From assembly GCF_002954545.1 (NCBI RefSeq), contig NZ_MSCH01000003.1, forward strand, positions 2,395,991-2,459,990: a stretch of DNA of 64,000 nucleotides, written 5' to 3'. Source of the stretch: Psychrosphaera saromensis (GTDB lineage: Bacteria; Pseudomonadota; Gammaproteobacteria; Enterobacterales; Alteromonadaceae). The notes under the pieces were generated by a model, which saw only the letters and a program-made list of their open reading frames with translations, was not told the origin of the DNA and did not search any database. Positions 15,631 through 25,553 of the stretch are shown piece after piece; position 1 is the stretch's first letter, and each line of letters begins with the position of its first letter. Position numbers and translations under genes: made by a program.

Positions 15631-15647
15631 TATGGTATAAAGAATAT

Positions 15648-15738
15648 AACAAGTCACTCAAATGGACAAATAACAGTTGGTTTTTGCTCATTCGTCGCTT
15701 ATTTTAACCAACTATTATTTTCCTCTTAGTGAGGCGCT
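15648..15738 (+). repeat. attC site, family B, altered crossover
   Basis: From TAACAAGTCACTC, with arms CAGTTGGTTTTTGC and TTAACCAACTA, ending GTGAGGCGCTA. The expected GTTA reads GCTA, so the crossover triplet is damaged and this cassette is probably fixed in place. Confidence 0.8.
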
Positions 15739-15820
15739 ATTAACAGGGCACAAGTCTTCCAACGCTTCGCTCCACACTATAACTAATTATTTTATTACCT
15801 CTTTGCGAGACGTCAATAGT
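15739..15820 (+). repeat. Decayed attC-like stretch
   Basis: TTAACAGGGCAC to GCGAGACGTCA keeps fragments of family B (CTTCGCTC, TTATTACCTCTTTGCGAG) but lacks a GTTA crossover. Confidence 0.45.
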
Positions 15821-15855
15821 ACAAAAATTTATATCAACTAATACGGAGTATTTTT

Positions 15856-16047
15856 ATGTCTGAGACAAAAGGTAAACCTCAAATAAAAGAATCAAATGAC
15901 AATTTAGATCCTCTTAGAATGCAAACCGGATTGGCACTTGCTGATTCAATGACAAAATAAAAAACGCTAACAATTATTGTAGTTGTTGGTGTGTTGGCAT
16001 TTTCTGGGTTTGTGTATTTTTTATATAAAATGGCAGGTATGCAATAA
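15856..16047 (+). pseudogene. Broken small single-TM protein gene
   Basis: From ATG 15856 (CGGAG upstream), 34 codons run to TAA 15958-15960. The same frame then continues 28 codons to TAA 16045. The second part (LTIIVVVGVLAFSGFVYFLY) is a tail TM segment. Ignoring the inner stop gives a 63-residue tail-anchored protein. Likely a decayed cassette gene. Confidence 0.5.
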
Positions 16048-16063
16048 GCAACGAATATCAATC

Positions 16064-16178
16064 TAATAAGCCGTTAAAACATTGCAGCAAACACTTGTCT
16101 GTTGCTTTAATGTCACTTATTGTAGACAAAAATTTAAAGCCTTTAAACTGGTGTGTGTGGATATTAACTAGGGCGTTA
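16064..16178 (+). repeat. Degenerate attC at the array end
   Basis: Begins TAATAAGCCG (TAACAA with one change) and ends ACTAGGGCGTTA. The middle matches no other site. Confidence 0.5.
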
Positions 16179-16440
16179 TCATCAAAATATGTTTATCAAA
16201 TTTAGCTATATTAATTAGTTTTACTTCAACCTCGGTATTAGCAAATGATGATCAATTTGATTACGATAATTTTGTTAAACAGTATCATCTAGCCATTATT
16301 AATACGCAAATCCCCAGTGCATCTAAAGAGGACTTAGAGCATTATTATCATTTCTAACTGAAGATATTGATAACCAACACTTTCCTAATGCTCCCGATGA
16401 CTCTAGAGAGCCTGACGGTAAAAAATTAAAACGCATTACT
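16178..16440 (+). pseudogene. Broken secreted protein, possibly NTF2-like
   Basis: The crossover that would give GTTATG reads GTTATC, so the start is lost. The frame then reads a signal peptide (SNLAILISFTSTSVLA) and NDDQFDYDNFVKQYH. A frameshift near 16340 is needed to continue into LLSFLTEDIDNQHFPNAPDD. The FVKQYH...LLSFLTEDI pattern recalls SnoaL/NTF2-like proteins, at low certainty. The shifted frame runs on into the region before the RCC1 gene. Confidence 0.45.
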
Positions 16441-16578
16441 TGTTTTTTTAACTTCTTATTGATAGCTCTTTTAAACTTTACTTATTGGTATACCCTAAGC
16501 TGTACTTACTGGTATACTCACCCTCAAATATATAACAGAAGCAATTTTTGTCAGTTAATTAAAGGGGTTGTTCTACTA

Positions 16579-19167
16579 ATGAAGTATTTAGTAACTTTAT
16601 TATTTATAAGTGTGTTTGTTACAGGTTGCAGTAAGTCTAACGATTCTGAACAAATTATTGATGAGATAGAAGAAGTTGTAGTAGGCGAAACTGAAGAAGC
16701 CGAAGAAGCAACTGAGGAAGAAGCCGAAGAAGCAACTGAGGAAGAAGTTGAAGAAGAAGCCGAGGAAGAAACGGAAGAACAAGTCGAAGAAGAAATAAAA
16801 CCTTTCTCAATTACATCTATCACTCAAAATATATTTTTTGATGGTGCTAAAGTACAAGTTTCTGGCAGTGAATTAGACGATGCGATAAGTGTTACGTTAA
16901 ATAACATTCCGCTTGATATTACTTCTCAAAACTCTCACGAATTATATTTCACTGTTCCTGCGATGGCTGCGGGAGATTATGAATTAGAATTCTCACATCA
17001 ACAGACAAATCAACTGCACACTCAAACTCTAGAGTACGCAAACAAACAACTGGTAAATTCTATCAGCGTAGGCCAAAAACATAATTGTGCTATTAAGTCA
17101 GATAAAACGGTTGTTTGTTGGGGATCAAATGGCAATGGTGAGCTAGGTAATAATAACAAAAGAGATGGTGCTTCAGCGATACCAGTTAGTGTAGTTGGTT
17201 TAACTGAAATAATGGCTTTAGGTTTAGGGCAAGATCACAGCTGTGCTCTAAAGGGTGATGGCACTGTTAGTTGTTGGGGACGTAATGCATTTGGGATGCT
17301 TGGAGATAATTCAACAACTGAAAGGGAAAGCCCCGTTACTGTTTCTAGTTTAAGTACGGTTATCGCTTTGACTACCGGAAATCATCATAATTGTGCTTTA
17401 AAAACAGACCGCACAGTAGCTTGTTGGGGACGAAATTATTCAGGCCAACTTGGGGATGGAACCACTGTCGACGCTTTGGTTCCGGTTGTTGTGCAAGGTC
17501 TAACCAATGTAAGTGCCATTAGTGCTGGGGATAACCACACATGCGCACTTAAAGATGACAACACTATGGTATGTTGGGGCTCTAACACTTACGGACAATT
17601 AGGTGATGGCACAACAACGGATGCGTTAGCTTTTGTACCCTCAGCAGTGAGTAGTGTAAAAACCATTGAATTAGGCGGTGATAGTAGCTGTATAATTAAG
17701 CTTGATGATACCGTTGATTGCTGGGGTGATAATAGTGATGGAAAGCTCGGTAATGGCAGTTTAGATTCTAGTGTTACACCTGTTGCTGTAACAAATGTTA
17801 CAAATACAGCGGCTTTAACAAATGTAGCAACATTAAGTATGAGGGATAATCACTCTTGTGCAACGACTTATGATGGCGACGGCTATTGCTGGGGAAATAA
17901 TGAGGATGGTCAGCTTGGTGATGACTCAGAACTTTATATGGCAACTCCTATTCTGGTAACTCAAAGCGCAGACTTTAATTCAATACACGTTGGTTCTGAT
18001 CATACTTGTGGCCTAAAAGAAGATAACTCAATTGCTTGTTGGGGTGACAATGGCGAAAATCAATTGGGTTATAATGACACAATTTCATATGCTTCAAGCC
18101 CAGTTTCAATACCATCGCTTGTTAATATTACTTCATATGATTTAGGTGATAACCATAGTTGCGCCATAAAAGATGACGACTCAGTCGTTTGTTGGGGACG
18201 TAACCAATATGGTCAGTTGGGTAACGGTGATACCGTTAATTCAACTTATGAGGTGAAGGTTGTTTCCGGTTTAGATGATGTGGCCAGTCTCGGTTTGGGG
18301 GCATCACATAGTTGTGCATTACAGAATACTGGAAGCGTTCTTTGTTGGGGATATAATTTATATGGACAACTAGGTGACAGTAGTGAAAACGATTCAAGTA
18401 CACCGGTTCAAGTATTAAACCTTAATAACCCTGTGAGCGTAGAGGTTGGAAGTAACCATAATTGTGCGCTGAAAGATAATGGAACCGTAGTTTGTTGGGG
18501 GCATAACCAGTATGGTCAATTAGGCAATGGTACAGAAATAAACTCGTCAACACCTGTTGCCGTATCAAACTTAACTGATGCTGTGGATATCAAGCTAGGT
18601 GATGAACATAGCTGTGCAATAAAAAGTGATGCTTCCGTAGTTTGTTGGGGCCGTAATGGAAATGGTGCGTTAGGTACTGGTGATTTATCTAATTATTCTG
18701 TTCCGGTCGCGGTCGTTGGCCTTACAGATGTGATGGCAATTGACGCAGGTGATTTACACAGCTGTGCGGTTAAAATTGATGGCTCGGTTCAATGTTGGGG
18801 ATATGATTATAGTGGCCAGTTGGGCGATGGTATAAACAACACTTTGTCAACTACACCAGTGAACGTAGTTAACCTGTCTGATGCGGTAGAAGTTAGTTTA
18901 GGCTACCGTTATAGTTGTGCGTTAAAAGCCGATAGTACTGGCCAATGTTGGGGCGAAAATAGTAATGGACAGTTAGGTGCTGGCACGTTGACCGACTCGC
19001 TCATTCCTGTTGATATTAAAGGTTTAATAGACACTAAACAGATTAGTCTTGGTAGACAGCATATTTGCAGCCTCTATGAAGATGGGGCGTTAGCATGTTG
19101 GGGTAGAAGTAGTGTGGGCAGAATCCCTCATCATTTTAGTTATCCATTTGTGCTTGAACGTGATTAG
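16579..19167 (+). CDS. RCC1-repeat lipoprotein with Glu-rich stalk
   Basis: 862 residues from ATG 16579; the signal sequence MKYLVTLLFISVFVTGC gives a lipobox with Cys 17. An upstream frame from 16459 is open but would bury the signal. Residues ~25-75 are a Glu/Ala/Thr-rich stalk. Residues ~75-155 resemble an IPT/TIG (Ig-like) domain. From ~160 to the end are 14 RCC1-type repeats, each with HxCA then CWGxNxxGQLG, enough for two seven-bladed propellers. The first two Cys of each repeat are regularly kept. Probably a surface or periplasmic binding protein; its partner is unknown. Confidence 0.88.
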   Translation: MKYLVTLLFISVFVTGCSKSNDSEQIIDEIEEVVVGETEEAEEATEEEAEEATEEEVEEEAEEETEEQVEEEIKPFSITSITQNIFFDGAKVQVSGSELDDAISVTLNNIPLDITSQNSHELYFTVPAMAAGDYELEFSHQQTNQLHTQTLEYANKQLVNSISVGQKHNCAIKSDKTVVCWGSNGNGELGNNNKRDGASAIPVSVVGLTEIMALGLGQDHSCALKGDGTVSCWGRNAFGMLGDNSTTERESPVTVSSLSTVIALTTGNHHNCALKTDRTVACWGRNYSGQLGDGTTVDALVPVVVQGLTNVSAISAGDNHTCALKDDNTMVCWGSNTYGQLGDGTTTDALAFVPSAVSSVKTIELGGDSSCIIKLDDTVDCWGDNSDGKLGNGSLDSSVTPVAVTNVTNTAALTNVATLSMRDNHSCATTYDGDGYCWGNNEDGQLGDDSELYMATPILVTQSADFNSIHVGSDHTCGLKEDNSIACWGDNGENQLGYNDTISYASSPVSIPSLVNITSYDLGDNHSCAIKDDDSVVCWGRNQYGQLGNGDTVNSTYEVKVVSGLDDVASLGLGASHSCALQNTGSVLCWGYNLYGQLGDSSENDSSTPVQVLNLNNPVSVEVGSNHNCALKDNGTVVCWGHNQYGQLGNGTEINSSTPVAVSNLTDAVDIKLGDEHSCAIKSDASVVCWGRNGNGALGTGDLSNYSVPVAVVGLTDVMAIDAGDLHSCAVKIDGSVQCWGYDYSGQLGDGINNTLSTTPVNVVNLSDAVEVSLGYRYSCALKADSTGQCWGENSNGQLGAGTLTDSLIPVDIKGLIDTKQISLGRQHICSLYEDGALACWGRSSVGRIPHHFSYPFVLERD

Positions 19168-19203
19168 CGTAGATTGGCTTTAATTTTATTAAGTGTTAAC
19201 GAG

Positions 19204-19236
19204 CCTGAACGCATTTATTGCGTTCAGGTTTATTTT
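19204..19236 (+). terminator. Rho-independent terminator after RCC1 gene
   Basis: A perfect 10-bp stem CCTGAACGCA/TGCGTTCAGG with a 5-base loop, then TTTATTTT. The rest of 19168-19534 shows no gene. Confidence 0.85.
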
Positions 19237-19534
19237 AATAAATATGTAAAATACTTATTAAAATAGAGTAATCGAATGTTTTACTTTTAGAAGGAAAGTT
19301 AATCTAACTATTCATCGCTATATGTTCTTCTACTACACATGTCATTCCAACTCCTGGATAAGCAAAAATCAAAGCGTATATTCCTTTAACTTTGACGATG
19401 GGACTTACTAAAGTTTTTCGCTGGTAACTTAATTACAGCATTGCTATTTCCTTTATATAATATAACGTTAAGTTAAAAATACGCCTCAATATGAAACGAC
19501 TTATAACAACAAAGAGACTACAACCTTGTATGCA

Positions 19535-20056
19535 ATGATCACATTTTCGAAAGTTTTTAAATTCGGTGCTATTGGTGTTGGGGCGTTATTGCTCATTGGC
19601 TTTCTTATACCAGAACAAATTATTATTCCGGTTAAAGGCGCTACTAATAAAGATTGGAACTCAGATACGTTTTGGTATGAGCCTTGGGGATCATCAGGCG
19701 TACACAAAGGAATCGATATCTTTGGGACAAAAGGTACTTCTGTTGTTGCTGCGACAAGTGGTGTTGTTATTTTTTCTGGTCAATTGGAAAAAGGGGGGAA
19801 TGCTATTGCTATATTAGGGCCAAAATGGCGAATACATTACTTTGCTCATTTAGCTAAAAATAGCGTAGCGTTTGGCGACTTTGTTACTATCAATGAACAA
19901 ATAGGCACACTTGGTGATACGGGAAACGCAGCTGGTAAACAACCACATGTACATTATTCAATCTTATCTATTATTCCTATACCTTGGCTGGCAACTACGG
20001 AACGACAAGGTTGGAAGAAAATGTTTTTTTTGAGCCCGCACAAAAAGCTTATGTAA
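19535..20056 (+). CDS. M23-family peptidase, membrane anchored
   Basis: 173 residues from ATG 19535 (TTG 19526 is also possible). One N-terminal TM segment (residues ~9-27) places the domain in the periplasm. Zinc ligands of M23 (LytM-type) endopeptidases are present: HKGIDIFG (HxxxD) and HVHYS (HxH). The family cuts peptidoglycan cross-links. The gene is compact for an M23 enzyme. A phosphatase gene follows 29 bases later. Confidence 0.88.
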   Translation: MITFSKVFKFGAIGVGALLLIGFLIPEQIIIPVKGATNKDWNSDTFWYEPWGSSGVHKGIDIFGTKGTSVVAATSGVVIFSGQLEKGGNAIAILGPKWRIHYFAHLAKNSVAFGDFVTINEQIGTLGDTGNAAGKQPHVHYSILSIIPIPWLATTERQGWKKMFFLSPHKKLM

Positions 20057-20085
20057 ATGACAATTAACAAGGTGTTAGATTTTTA

Positions 20086-20637
20086 ATGAAAATAGTTTTA
20101 ATTAGACACGGAAAACCAACGTCAGCTGAAAATCTTGTATTAAGTGCTTCTGAATATACCAAATGGGTTCGTCGCTATAACTTCTCTGATGTTTCCAATC
20201 AAAGCCGCCCTGATACTATTAATAAGGCGTTCAGTGGGCATTACCTTGTTTCTAGTGACTTTCGTCGAGCAATTCATTCCACTGAAATTTATACCGGACG
20301 AGTTCCTGATTTAATTTCTCCAATATATAAAGAAATGGAAATACCTCGTTATAAACTACCTTTTAAGCTTAAAGCTATGACCTGGGTGTATTTGTGTCGT
20401 GTACTCTGGATGTTTGGTTTAAAAGGGCCATTTGAGTCTTATCAGTTAGCCAAACAACGTTCTGAATTAGCCTCCGAACAATTAATGGCTTTGGCGCAAG
20501 ATAAAGGTACTGTTGTTTTGTTTGGTCATGGGTATATGAATTTGCATATTAGGCGAGTATTAATCAAACGAGGTTGGTCGTTAAATTGTAAAAGTAATGA
20601 TTATTGGGGCGTATCTAGTCTTGAAATCGAACGTTAG
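20086..20637 (+). CDS. Histidine phosphatase family protein
   Basis: 183 residues starting MKIVLIRHGKP, the RHG motif whose His is phosphorylated in the phosphoglycerate-mutase-like superfamily. SSDFRRAIHSTEIY and VVLFGHGYMNLHIRR supply the other Arg and His expected in the active site. The substrate cannot be told. The stop overlaps the next possible start (TAGTG). Confidence 0.88.
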   Translation: MKIVLIRHGKPTSAENLVLSASEYTKWVRRYNFSDVSNQSRPDTINKAFSGHYLVSSDFRRAIHSTEIYTGRVPDLISPIYKEMEIPRYKLPFKLKAMTWVYLCRVLWMFGLKGPFESYQLAKQRSELASEQLMALAQDKGTVVLFGHGYMNLHIRRVLIKRGWSLNCKSNDYWGVSSLEIER

Positions 20638-21029
20638 TGTTAAGTAGGCAGTGTGTATTAGTGGAAAATTCAGAGCTAAATAGTTATCTTCAGGTATTAG
20701 AAGGTTTCGCCGATATTGAATTTATTGAGCGAGAGTCACATGATGTATCTGGTAAAATTAGGATTAAATTTACCGGTGATACAGGCTCCATAGACAAAGG
20801 TGAAATAGAGTTAACGTTTTATGGCGTCACTGTAATGTATTTGCCTTTTAGATTAATGCCGACTTGTGAGTTTGGCCAAAATGACGTTGAAGTTGACCGT
20901 TTTATTAGCCCGCAAGATCAAGAGGATGATTGTCACTTATACACGCTTAAAGATGACTCGGGCACGGTATGGTGGGTCTATGCTGAAGGGTTTGAAATAA
21001 AGGTGCTGCCGATATTCTACGGAAAATAA
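20637..21029 (+). CDS. Hypothetical protein, 130 aa
   Basis: Reads from GTG 20637, overlapping the phosphatase stop by 1 base; GTG 20661 (MENSELNSYL) is another start. Soluble and acidic with alternating strand-like segments (GEIELTFYGVTVMYLPFRL, TVWWVYAEGFEIKVLP). No family recognised. The region 21030-21471 after it holds no gene; a short direct repeat (TTAGCTGAACTATTGAAG, then TTAGCTGAGCTATTGAAG) lies near 21290. Confidence 0.65.
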   Translation: MLSRQCVLVENSELNSYLQVLEGFADIEFIERESHDVSGKIRIKFTGDTGSIDKGEIELTFYGVTVMYLPFRLMPTCEFGQNDVEVDRFISPQDQEDDCHLYTLKDDSGTVWWVYAEGFEIKVLPIFYGK

Positions 21030-21483
21030 CTCTAACAATATTTAAATTGTGGCAGCTAATAAGCACTACACTAATAAAACACTCATTTTACTTTAATTAA
21101 ATACCAACCCATATTCCCAAACTCAGTAGCGTATTTATGATTAAATCAACTGCTAGCTTGTTATATCAATTTTATTAAATAAAAAATAATTGGCGTAATG
21201 ACTGATCTGGTCGATAACAAGACTAGACATGAATTTAATCTGTTCAAAATAGCTAAACGTGTAGTCTTGTTGATTTAAGGATGGAAATTAGCTGAACTAT
21301 TGAAGCGAATTAGCTGAGCTATTGAAGTGAAAGTAATTTAACTAAAGACTTATCTTTTAAAACAGAATATAAAAGAATGAATAGTCAGTTTACAAAAGTG
21401 AGAGTTTTGGCCTAAAGTAAGTGGGTATACAAATCACCTAACCCTCTCAAATAACTATAAAAAGTAAGTATGTGAAAGCAAGT

Positions 21484-21687
21484 ATGATTATTACCAAAAA
21501 ACAAATTAAGACTGCAATTTTTATTAGTATTCTTGTTGGAACAATATTGACCTTAATAAACCAAGGTGAGGCATTTATAGATGGCTCAGCATTAAATTGG
21601 TACAAGGTAGTTCTTACTTATATTGTGCCTTTTTGCGTGTCGCTGTATTCAAGTATCGTGGCAAAAATGGATACTAAACAAGACTAG
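21484..21687 (+). CDS. nrtS: NrtS-type nitrate/nitrite transporter
   Basis: A 67-residue two-TM protein (MIITKKQIKTAIFIS, VGTILTLINQGEAF, WYKVVLTYIVPFCVSLYSS). TILTLINQG and the TYIVPFCVS segment are the family's recognisable parts. NrtS is a small nitrate/nitrite transporter known in marine bacteria. GTG 21472 would add four residues. No nitrate reductase gene is near. Confidence 0.75.
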   Translation: MIITKKQIKTAIFISILVGTILTLINQGEAFIDGSALNWYKVVLTYIVPFCVSLYSSIVAKMDTKQD

Positions 21688-21744
21688 TTACAAACACCTT
21701 ACCTATTGGATGGCTTAATCCGCCCACATTAAATTGGAAACAGA

Positions 21745-23394
21745 ATGAATTTTTTAAATGACATCAGTATTAACAGACGATTACTGATTGGTTTTAGTAT
21801 TACTACTTTGCTAATGATCATACTCACTATGGTGGGAATATATCGAGTTAATATGATCGGTAGCTCTTTAACCACTATGACCGACATCAACTTAGTTAAA
21901 CAGCGTAATGCGATTAACTTTCGTGGCAGCGTCCATGACCGAGCCATCGCCATTCGTGATTTAGCAACGTCTAGCACGCCAGCTGAAGCTAAAGTGCATA
22001 TTGATAACATCAATGAATTAGCTGATTTCTACCAAAAATCACAAAGAAATATGCAAGCAATGAAGTCGTCGGGAATATATTTTAGTGCTGAAGAAACATC
22101 AATTTTACAAAAACTCGATAACATCCAACAAAAAACAGAACGTCTTATACAAAATGTGATCAACAGCCAAGTGAATATGCCCAATAACGATGGTTTGATG
22201 TTGTTAAAAAATGGGGGCAGCCAACTGTTTGTGCAATGGCTGAGTAGTATCAATTCGTTTATTGATTTAGAAGAAAATAAAAATATTATCGCAACCGATG
22301 AAATTTTGAAAAATGCAGGTACCTTTAAAACCACTATGTTGGTGTTAACCTTTAGTGCATTGGTACTTTCAATTTTAATTGCCTACATTATTGCGAATAG
22401 CTTTAAAGCTTCTCTGGGAGCAGAGCCTATGGTTGCTGCCGAGTCTTTATCGCAAATAGCTCAAGGGAATTTAGTTCAATCACTTAGTACTGAACATAAA
22501 CTTAGTATGATGGCTACAATGGCAAAAATGCAGGAACGTTTGAGACACACTGTACTTGAAATTGCAGGGGCATCAAGCGACTTAAAAGTTCAATCTACGA
22601 TAGTGACCCAAGGTTCTCAAGACATAATCTTACTGGCTCATGAACAAGATAAATTAACCGTAAGTACGGGGGATAATCTTAATGATATTAAAGCCAATAT
22701 TACTGGAGTAGCGGAAACAGCTTCTCAAAATAAAGTAAATGCCAAACGTATGGTAGAAAGGGCAAGCACTGGACTTGAGTCGATGTCCTTAAGTGTAGAA
22801 GCGATGCAGAACGTGGCGAACATTGTTACTCAAGCAGTAGAGCAAATTAGTAAATTGGAGGCGTTAACAGAACAGATTGGTGGAATTACCAATGTGATCA
22901 TCAGTATTTCTGACCAAACCAACCTTTTGGCTTTGAATGCGGCTATTGAAGCGGCTCGTGCGGGTGAAACTGGTCGTGGTTTTGCTGTTGTTGCTGATGA
23001 AGTAAGACAACTTGCTTTACGTACCGGAGAAGCTACAAGTCAAATTCAATCTACCATTGACGAAGTTCAAAAAGAAACATCGGTCGCCGTCGCTGTGATG
23101 CAAAATACGTTACCTAAAGTACAAGACGGTCAAACCAAAACTCAAGATGCGATGACCTTATTACAAGAGATTGGTGACAATGCGAATAACTCGTTTAAAA
23201 ATGCAGGAATAGTTTCCGATACGGCAACTGAGCAAGTTGTAATTATCGGCTCAATAACTGAGGTTATGGCGCAAATTGATGATATCAACAAAAAGACGGT
23301 TGATTCGTTAGAGCAAAATAATACGGCGACTATTGCACTGGATAAATTAGCGGAGAGATTAAACAAAGAAATTGGTTTCTTTAAAACCTCTTAA
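21745..23394 (+). CDS. Methyl-accepting chemotaxis protein
   Basis: 549 residues. TM1 at ~12-32, a periplasmic four-helix (4HB_MCP-like) sensor to ~190, TM2 at ~195-215, a short HAMP-like linker, then the signalling domain. The hairpin tip that contacts CheA/CheW reads [20 protein letters not shown] near residues 400-420. It signals from the inner membrane to the flagellar or other chemosensory pathway. The ligand is unknown; no che genes are adjacent. Confidence 0.93.
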   Translation: MNFLNDISINRRLLIGFSITTLLMIILTMVGIYRVNMIGSSLTTMTDINLVKQRNAINFRGSVHDRAIAIRDLATSSTPAEAKVHIDNINELADFYQKSQRNMQAMKSSGIYFSAEETSILQKLDNIQQKTERLIQNVINSQVNMPNNDGLMLLKNGGSQLFVQWLSSINSFIDLEENKNIIATDEILKNAGTFKTTMLVLTFSALVLSILIAYIIANSFKASLGAEPMVAAESLSQIAQGNLVQSLSTEHKLSMMATMAKMQERLRHTVLEIAGASSDLKVQSTIVTQGSQDIILLAHEQDKLTVSTGDNLNDIKANITGVAETASQNKVNAKRMVERASTGLESMSLSVEAMQNVANIVTQAVEQISKLEALTEQIGGITNVIISISDQTNLLALNAAIEAARAGETGRGFAVVADEVRQLALRTGEATSQIQSTIDEVQKETSVAVAVMQNTLPKVQDGQTKTQDAMTLLQEIGDNANNSFKNAGIVSDTATEQVVIIGSITEVMAQIDDINKKTVDSLEQNNTATIALDKLAERLNKEIGFFKTS

Positions 23395-23450
23395 TTTCTC
23401 AAAGAGGGCATCAAAGTATTTAGCTTACTTAGTTGCTTGAGTTTATTGAT

Positions 23451-23480
23451 ATACATCCAGAGCTGACGTTCTGGATGTAT
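23451..23480. other. Perfect 11-bp hairpin
   Basis: ATACATCCAGA/TCTGGATGTAT with an 8-base loop between the receptor gene and the convergent oxidoreductase gene. No T-run follows on the + strand, so its role as a terminator is uncertain. Confidence 0.5.
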
Positions 23481-23593
23481 GCTCATTAAACGGTAATAAC
23501 ATAAATCCGAAATAAAAATCCGAAATAAAACTAATCAGCAAGAACGCTAAATAACCTTACGAGTATTATAAAGAGTAAATGCTTAATCTCAGT

Positions 23594-24583
23594 TTAGTCT
23601 TTTATTGCCATTAAAATTTCAAGAGCGTGATGGCGCTTCTCACTGTCGTACAAATCATTGGTGAATATAAACTCATCCACCCCCAAATCCTCAACGATAG
23701 TTTCTAATTTACTTTTTATACTAGCAGGGCTGCCAATAACGCTTAGCGCTAAAAAGCTATCTACTTGCGCTTTTTCTTGTGCGCTCCATTTTCCATCCAT
23801 ACTTTCTACGGGCGCTTGTAACCACAACTCTTGACCTCGCATAAGCGCAAGTACACGTTGTTTTGAGGTACTCGACAAATATTGAGCTTCTTCGTCGGTA
23901 TCAGCCGCAACTACAGGTAATGCCAACATAAAGTAAGGTTTATTCAGTTTGGCTGATGGTTTAAATTCTCGTCGGTATAATGCAACGGCTTCTTGTAAAA
24001 AGTGTGGTGCAAAGTGTCCAGCAAATACATAAGGTAACCCTTTTTCAGCGGCAAGCCTCGCGCTAAACAGACTTGATCCTAATAACCAGATAGGCACATT
24101 GGTATTTTCACCCGGTATCGCTCTTACTGGATGTGTACCATCGTAAGGACCTAACAGCTTTTGTAACTCTTCTACTTCTTCTGGAAACCGCTCAGCACGG
24201 CGCATATCACTATTTAACGCATGACTTGTAACCTGATCGCTGCCAGGCGCTCGGCCAAGACCTAGGTCGATTCGGTTTGGGTATAAGCTTTCTAATGTTC
24301 CAAACTGCTCCGCCACCACTAAAGTTGAATGATTTGGCAGCATGACTCCGCCGGAACCGACACGTATGCGTTTTGTTTTACCGGCTATATGACCAATTAA
24401 TATTGATGTGGCTGCGCATATAATGCCTAGCATATTATGGTGTTCGGCCAACCAAAAGCGATTAAAGCCAAGTTTATCGGCTTTTTGCGCGTATTCGGTA
24501 CTTTTGTTTATGGTTTCAGATACGGTTGACCCTTTTTGCATTGGGGCAAGTTCTAATAATGAAAAAGGAATGTTTGATAACAA
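23594..24583 (-). CDS. LLM-class flavin-dependent oxidoreductase
   Basis: 329 residues of the bacterial luciferase-like family, using FMN-type flavin. Visible features are RFWLAEHHNM, RVGSGGVMLPNHS, RIDLGLGRAPGSD and GSPASIKSKLE. The start is TTG 24583 with AAGAGGTG 5-6 bases upstream. Closest in appearance to the YhbW/MsnO8 group; the substrate is unknown. The gap 24584-24968 holds no gene, only loose repeats around AAAATCAAAG near 24825-24880. Confidence 0.88.
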   Translation of the reverse strand: MLSNIPFSLLELAPMQKGSTVSETINKSTEYAQKADKLGFNRFWLAEHHNMLGIICAATSILIGHIAGKTKRIRVGSGGVMLPNHSTLVVAEQFGTLESLYPNRIDLGLGRAPGSDQVTSHALNSDMRRAERFPEEVEELQKLLGPYDGTHPVRAIPGENTNVPIWLLGSSLFSARLAAEKGLPYVFAGHFAPHFLQEAVALYRREFKPSAKLNKPYFMLALPVVAADTDEEAQYLSSTSKQRVLALMRGQELWLQAPVESMDGKWSAQEKAQVDSFLALSVIGSPASIKSKLETIVEDLGVDEFIFTNDLYDSEKRHHALEILMAIKD

Positions 24584-24968
24584 AATAGCACCTCTTAATT
24601 AAATACATATTATGCGTTAGCATAACTAGATACTCCCATATATGGCTCTGCTTGCTACAGAATTCAAGGTGCTTTGGGTGCAAAGTTGTAAGCAATAAAC
24701 TTAGTAGGCTGAGCTGTTTGTTTTACAATGATTTTATCGTTAGGTTATTATGGTTAATGTTTTTGATAACTCGCATATGTGATTTTTGATCAACTAGAGA
24801 TACAACGCTTTTAAAATCAGTTCTCTTAAAATCAAAGTACTGAAAATAACAGCTTAGAAAATCAAAGCGCTGAAAATGAAAAGCTCAGTACCATCTAGAT
24901 CTAGTCGAGCAGCACCGCTCACAAAGTAGGCACCTTAAATAAAGTAGAAGTAGAGCAGAAGAACACCA

Positions 24969-25187
24969 ATGAAGAACATCCTAGACCTTTTATTGTACCG
25001 CCATCGTCGTTTTAAAGGTGAAAGCTATTTTAAAAATCACTTTCCTTTTATGTTAATTGTCAGCATGCTTTTTTCTATATTTTTAGCAGACTCATTAACT
25101 GGCTTTGTCTTTATTGTTTTATTTTTCATCGTTATAGATATGCTATTAGCATTTGCCGCTTGGCTGTATTATCCAACAAAGTTGTAA
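24969..25187 (+). CDS. Small two-TM membrane protein
   Basis: 72 residues: a basic N-terminus (LYRHRRFKGESYFKNH) then two hydrophobic segments (HFPFMLIVSMLFSIFLA and FVFIVLFFIVIDMLLAFAAW). Unknown function; the ribosome site is weak. The gap 25188-25553 shows no gene. Confidence 0.55.
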   Translation: MKNILDLLLYRHRRFKGESYFKNHFPFMLIVSMLFSIFLADSLTGFVFIVLFFIVIDMLLAFAAWLYYPTKL

Positions 25188-25553
25188 ATCCTTAATCGTC
25201 ACTAATTCATTCCACATTTTTCCATGCTCGGTCACCAGTATTTTTAACATACGCGATGCGTTTTTTTATTGAACAAGCTCTGGCTGTTTTGTTGAATATA
25301 CCAACGACTTGGTTAAAGCGTGAACCTTATTAATAATACATAGCGTTTTACTAATTAAGTTAACCCTCTGAATATATTAGAGAACGAACGACGATAGCGG
25401 GGAAAACTTTCAAATTATTTTTGCATAGTTAATATTAATTAATGTTTATTTAGTTCTTTATACCCCTCTTGTTTTTACTGCGACTATCCTCATCTATACA
25501 GGTATAAATAGTTTGTTTAATTCACCACGATAAAACGCATTAGGAAATTAATA

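Larger units (their letters stand above)
6797..16178 (+). other. Integron cassette array 1 (no integrase in window)
   Basis: About seventeen short genes, nearly all on the + strand, are each followed by an attC-type site that begins TAACAA and ends in GCGTTA. The array starts abruptly at the IS3 element with the 3' tail of a cassette. It fades out after about 15.7 kb into degenerate attC sites and broken genes. No intI or attI is seen beside it. It shares attC families, one identical cassette and one palindromic element with array 2. Confidence 0.93.

Noticed and set aside
6854-16178. Regularly spaced repeats resembling a CRISPR array
   Set aside because: Repeats are about 95 bp, imperfectly palindromic, of several families and separated by genes of different length; they end in GCGTTA as attC sites do.
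16551-16823. Minus-strand frames over the Glu-rich stalk (Ser-rich and Phe-rich readings)
   Set aside because: They mirror the low-complexity GAAGAA repeats of the real lipoprotein gene and have no start context.
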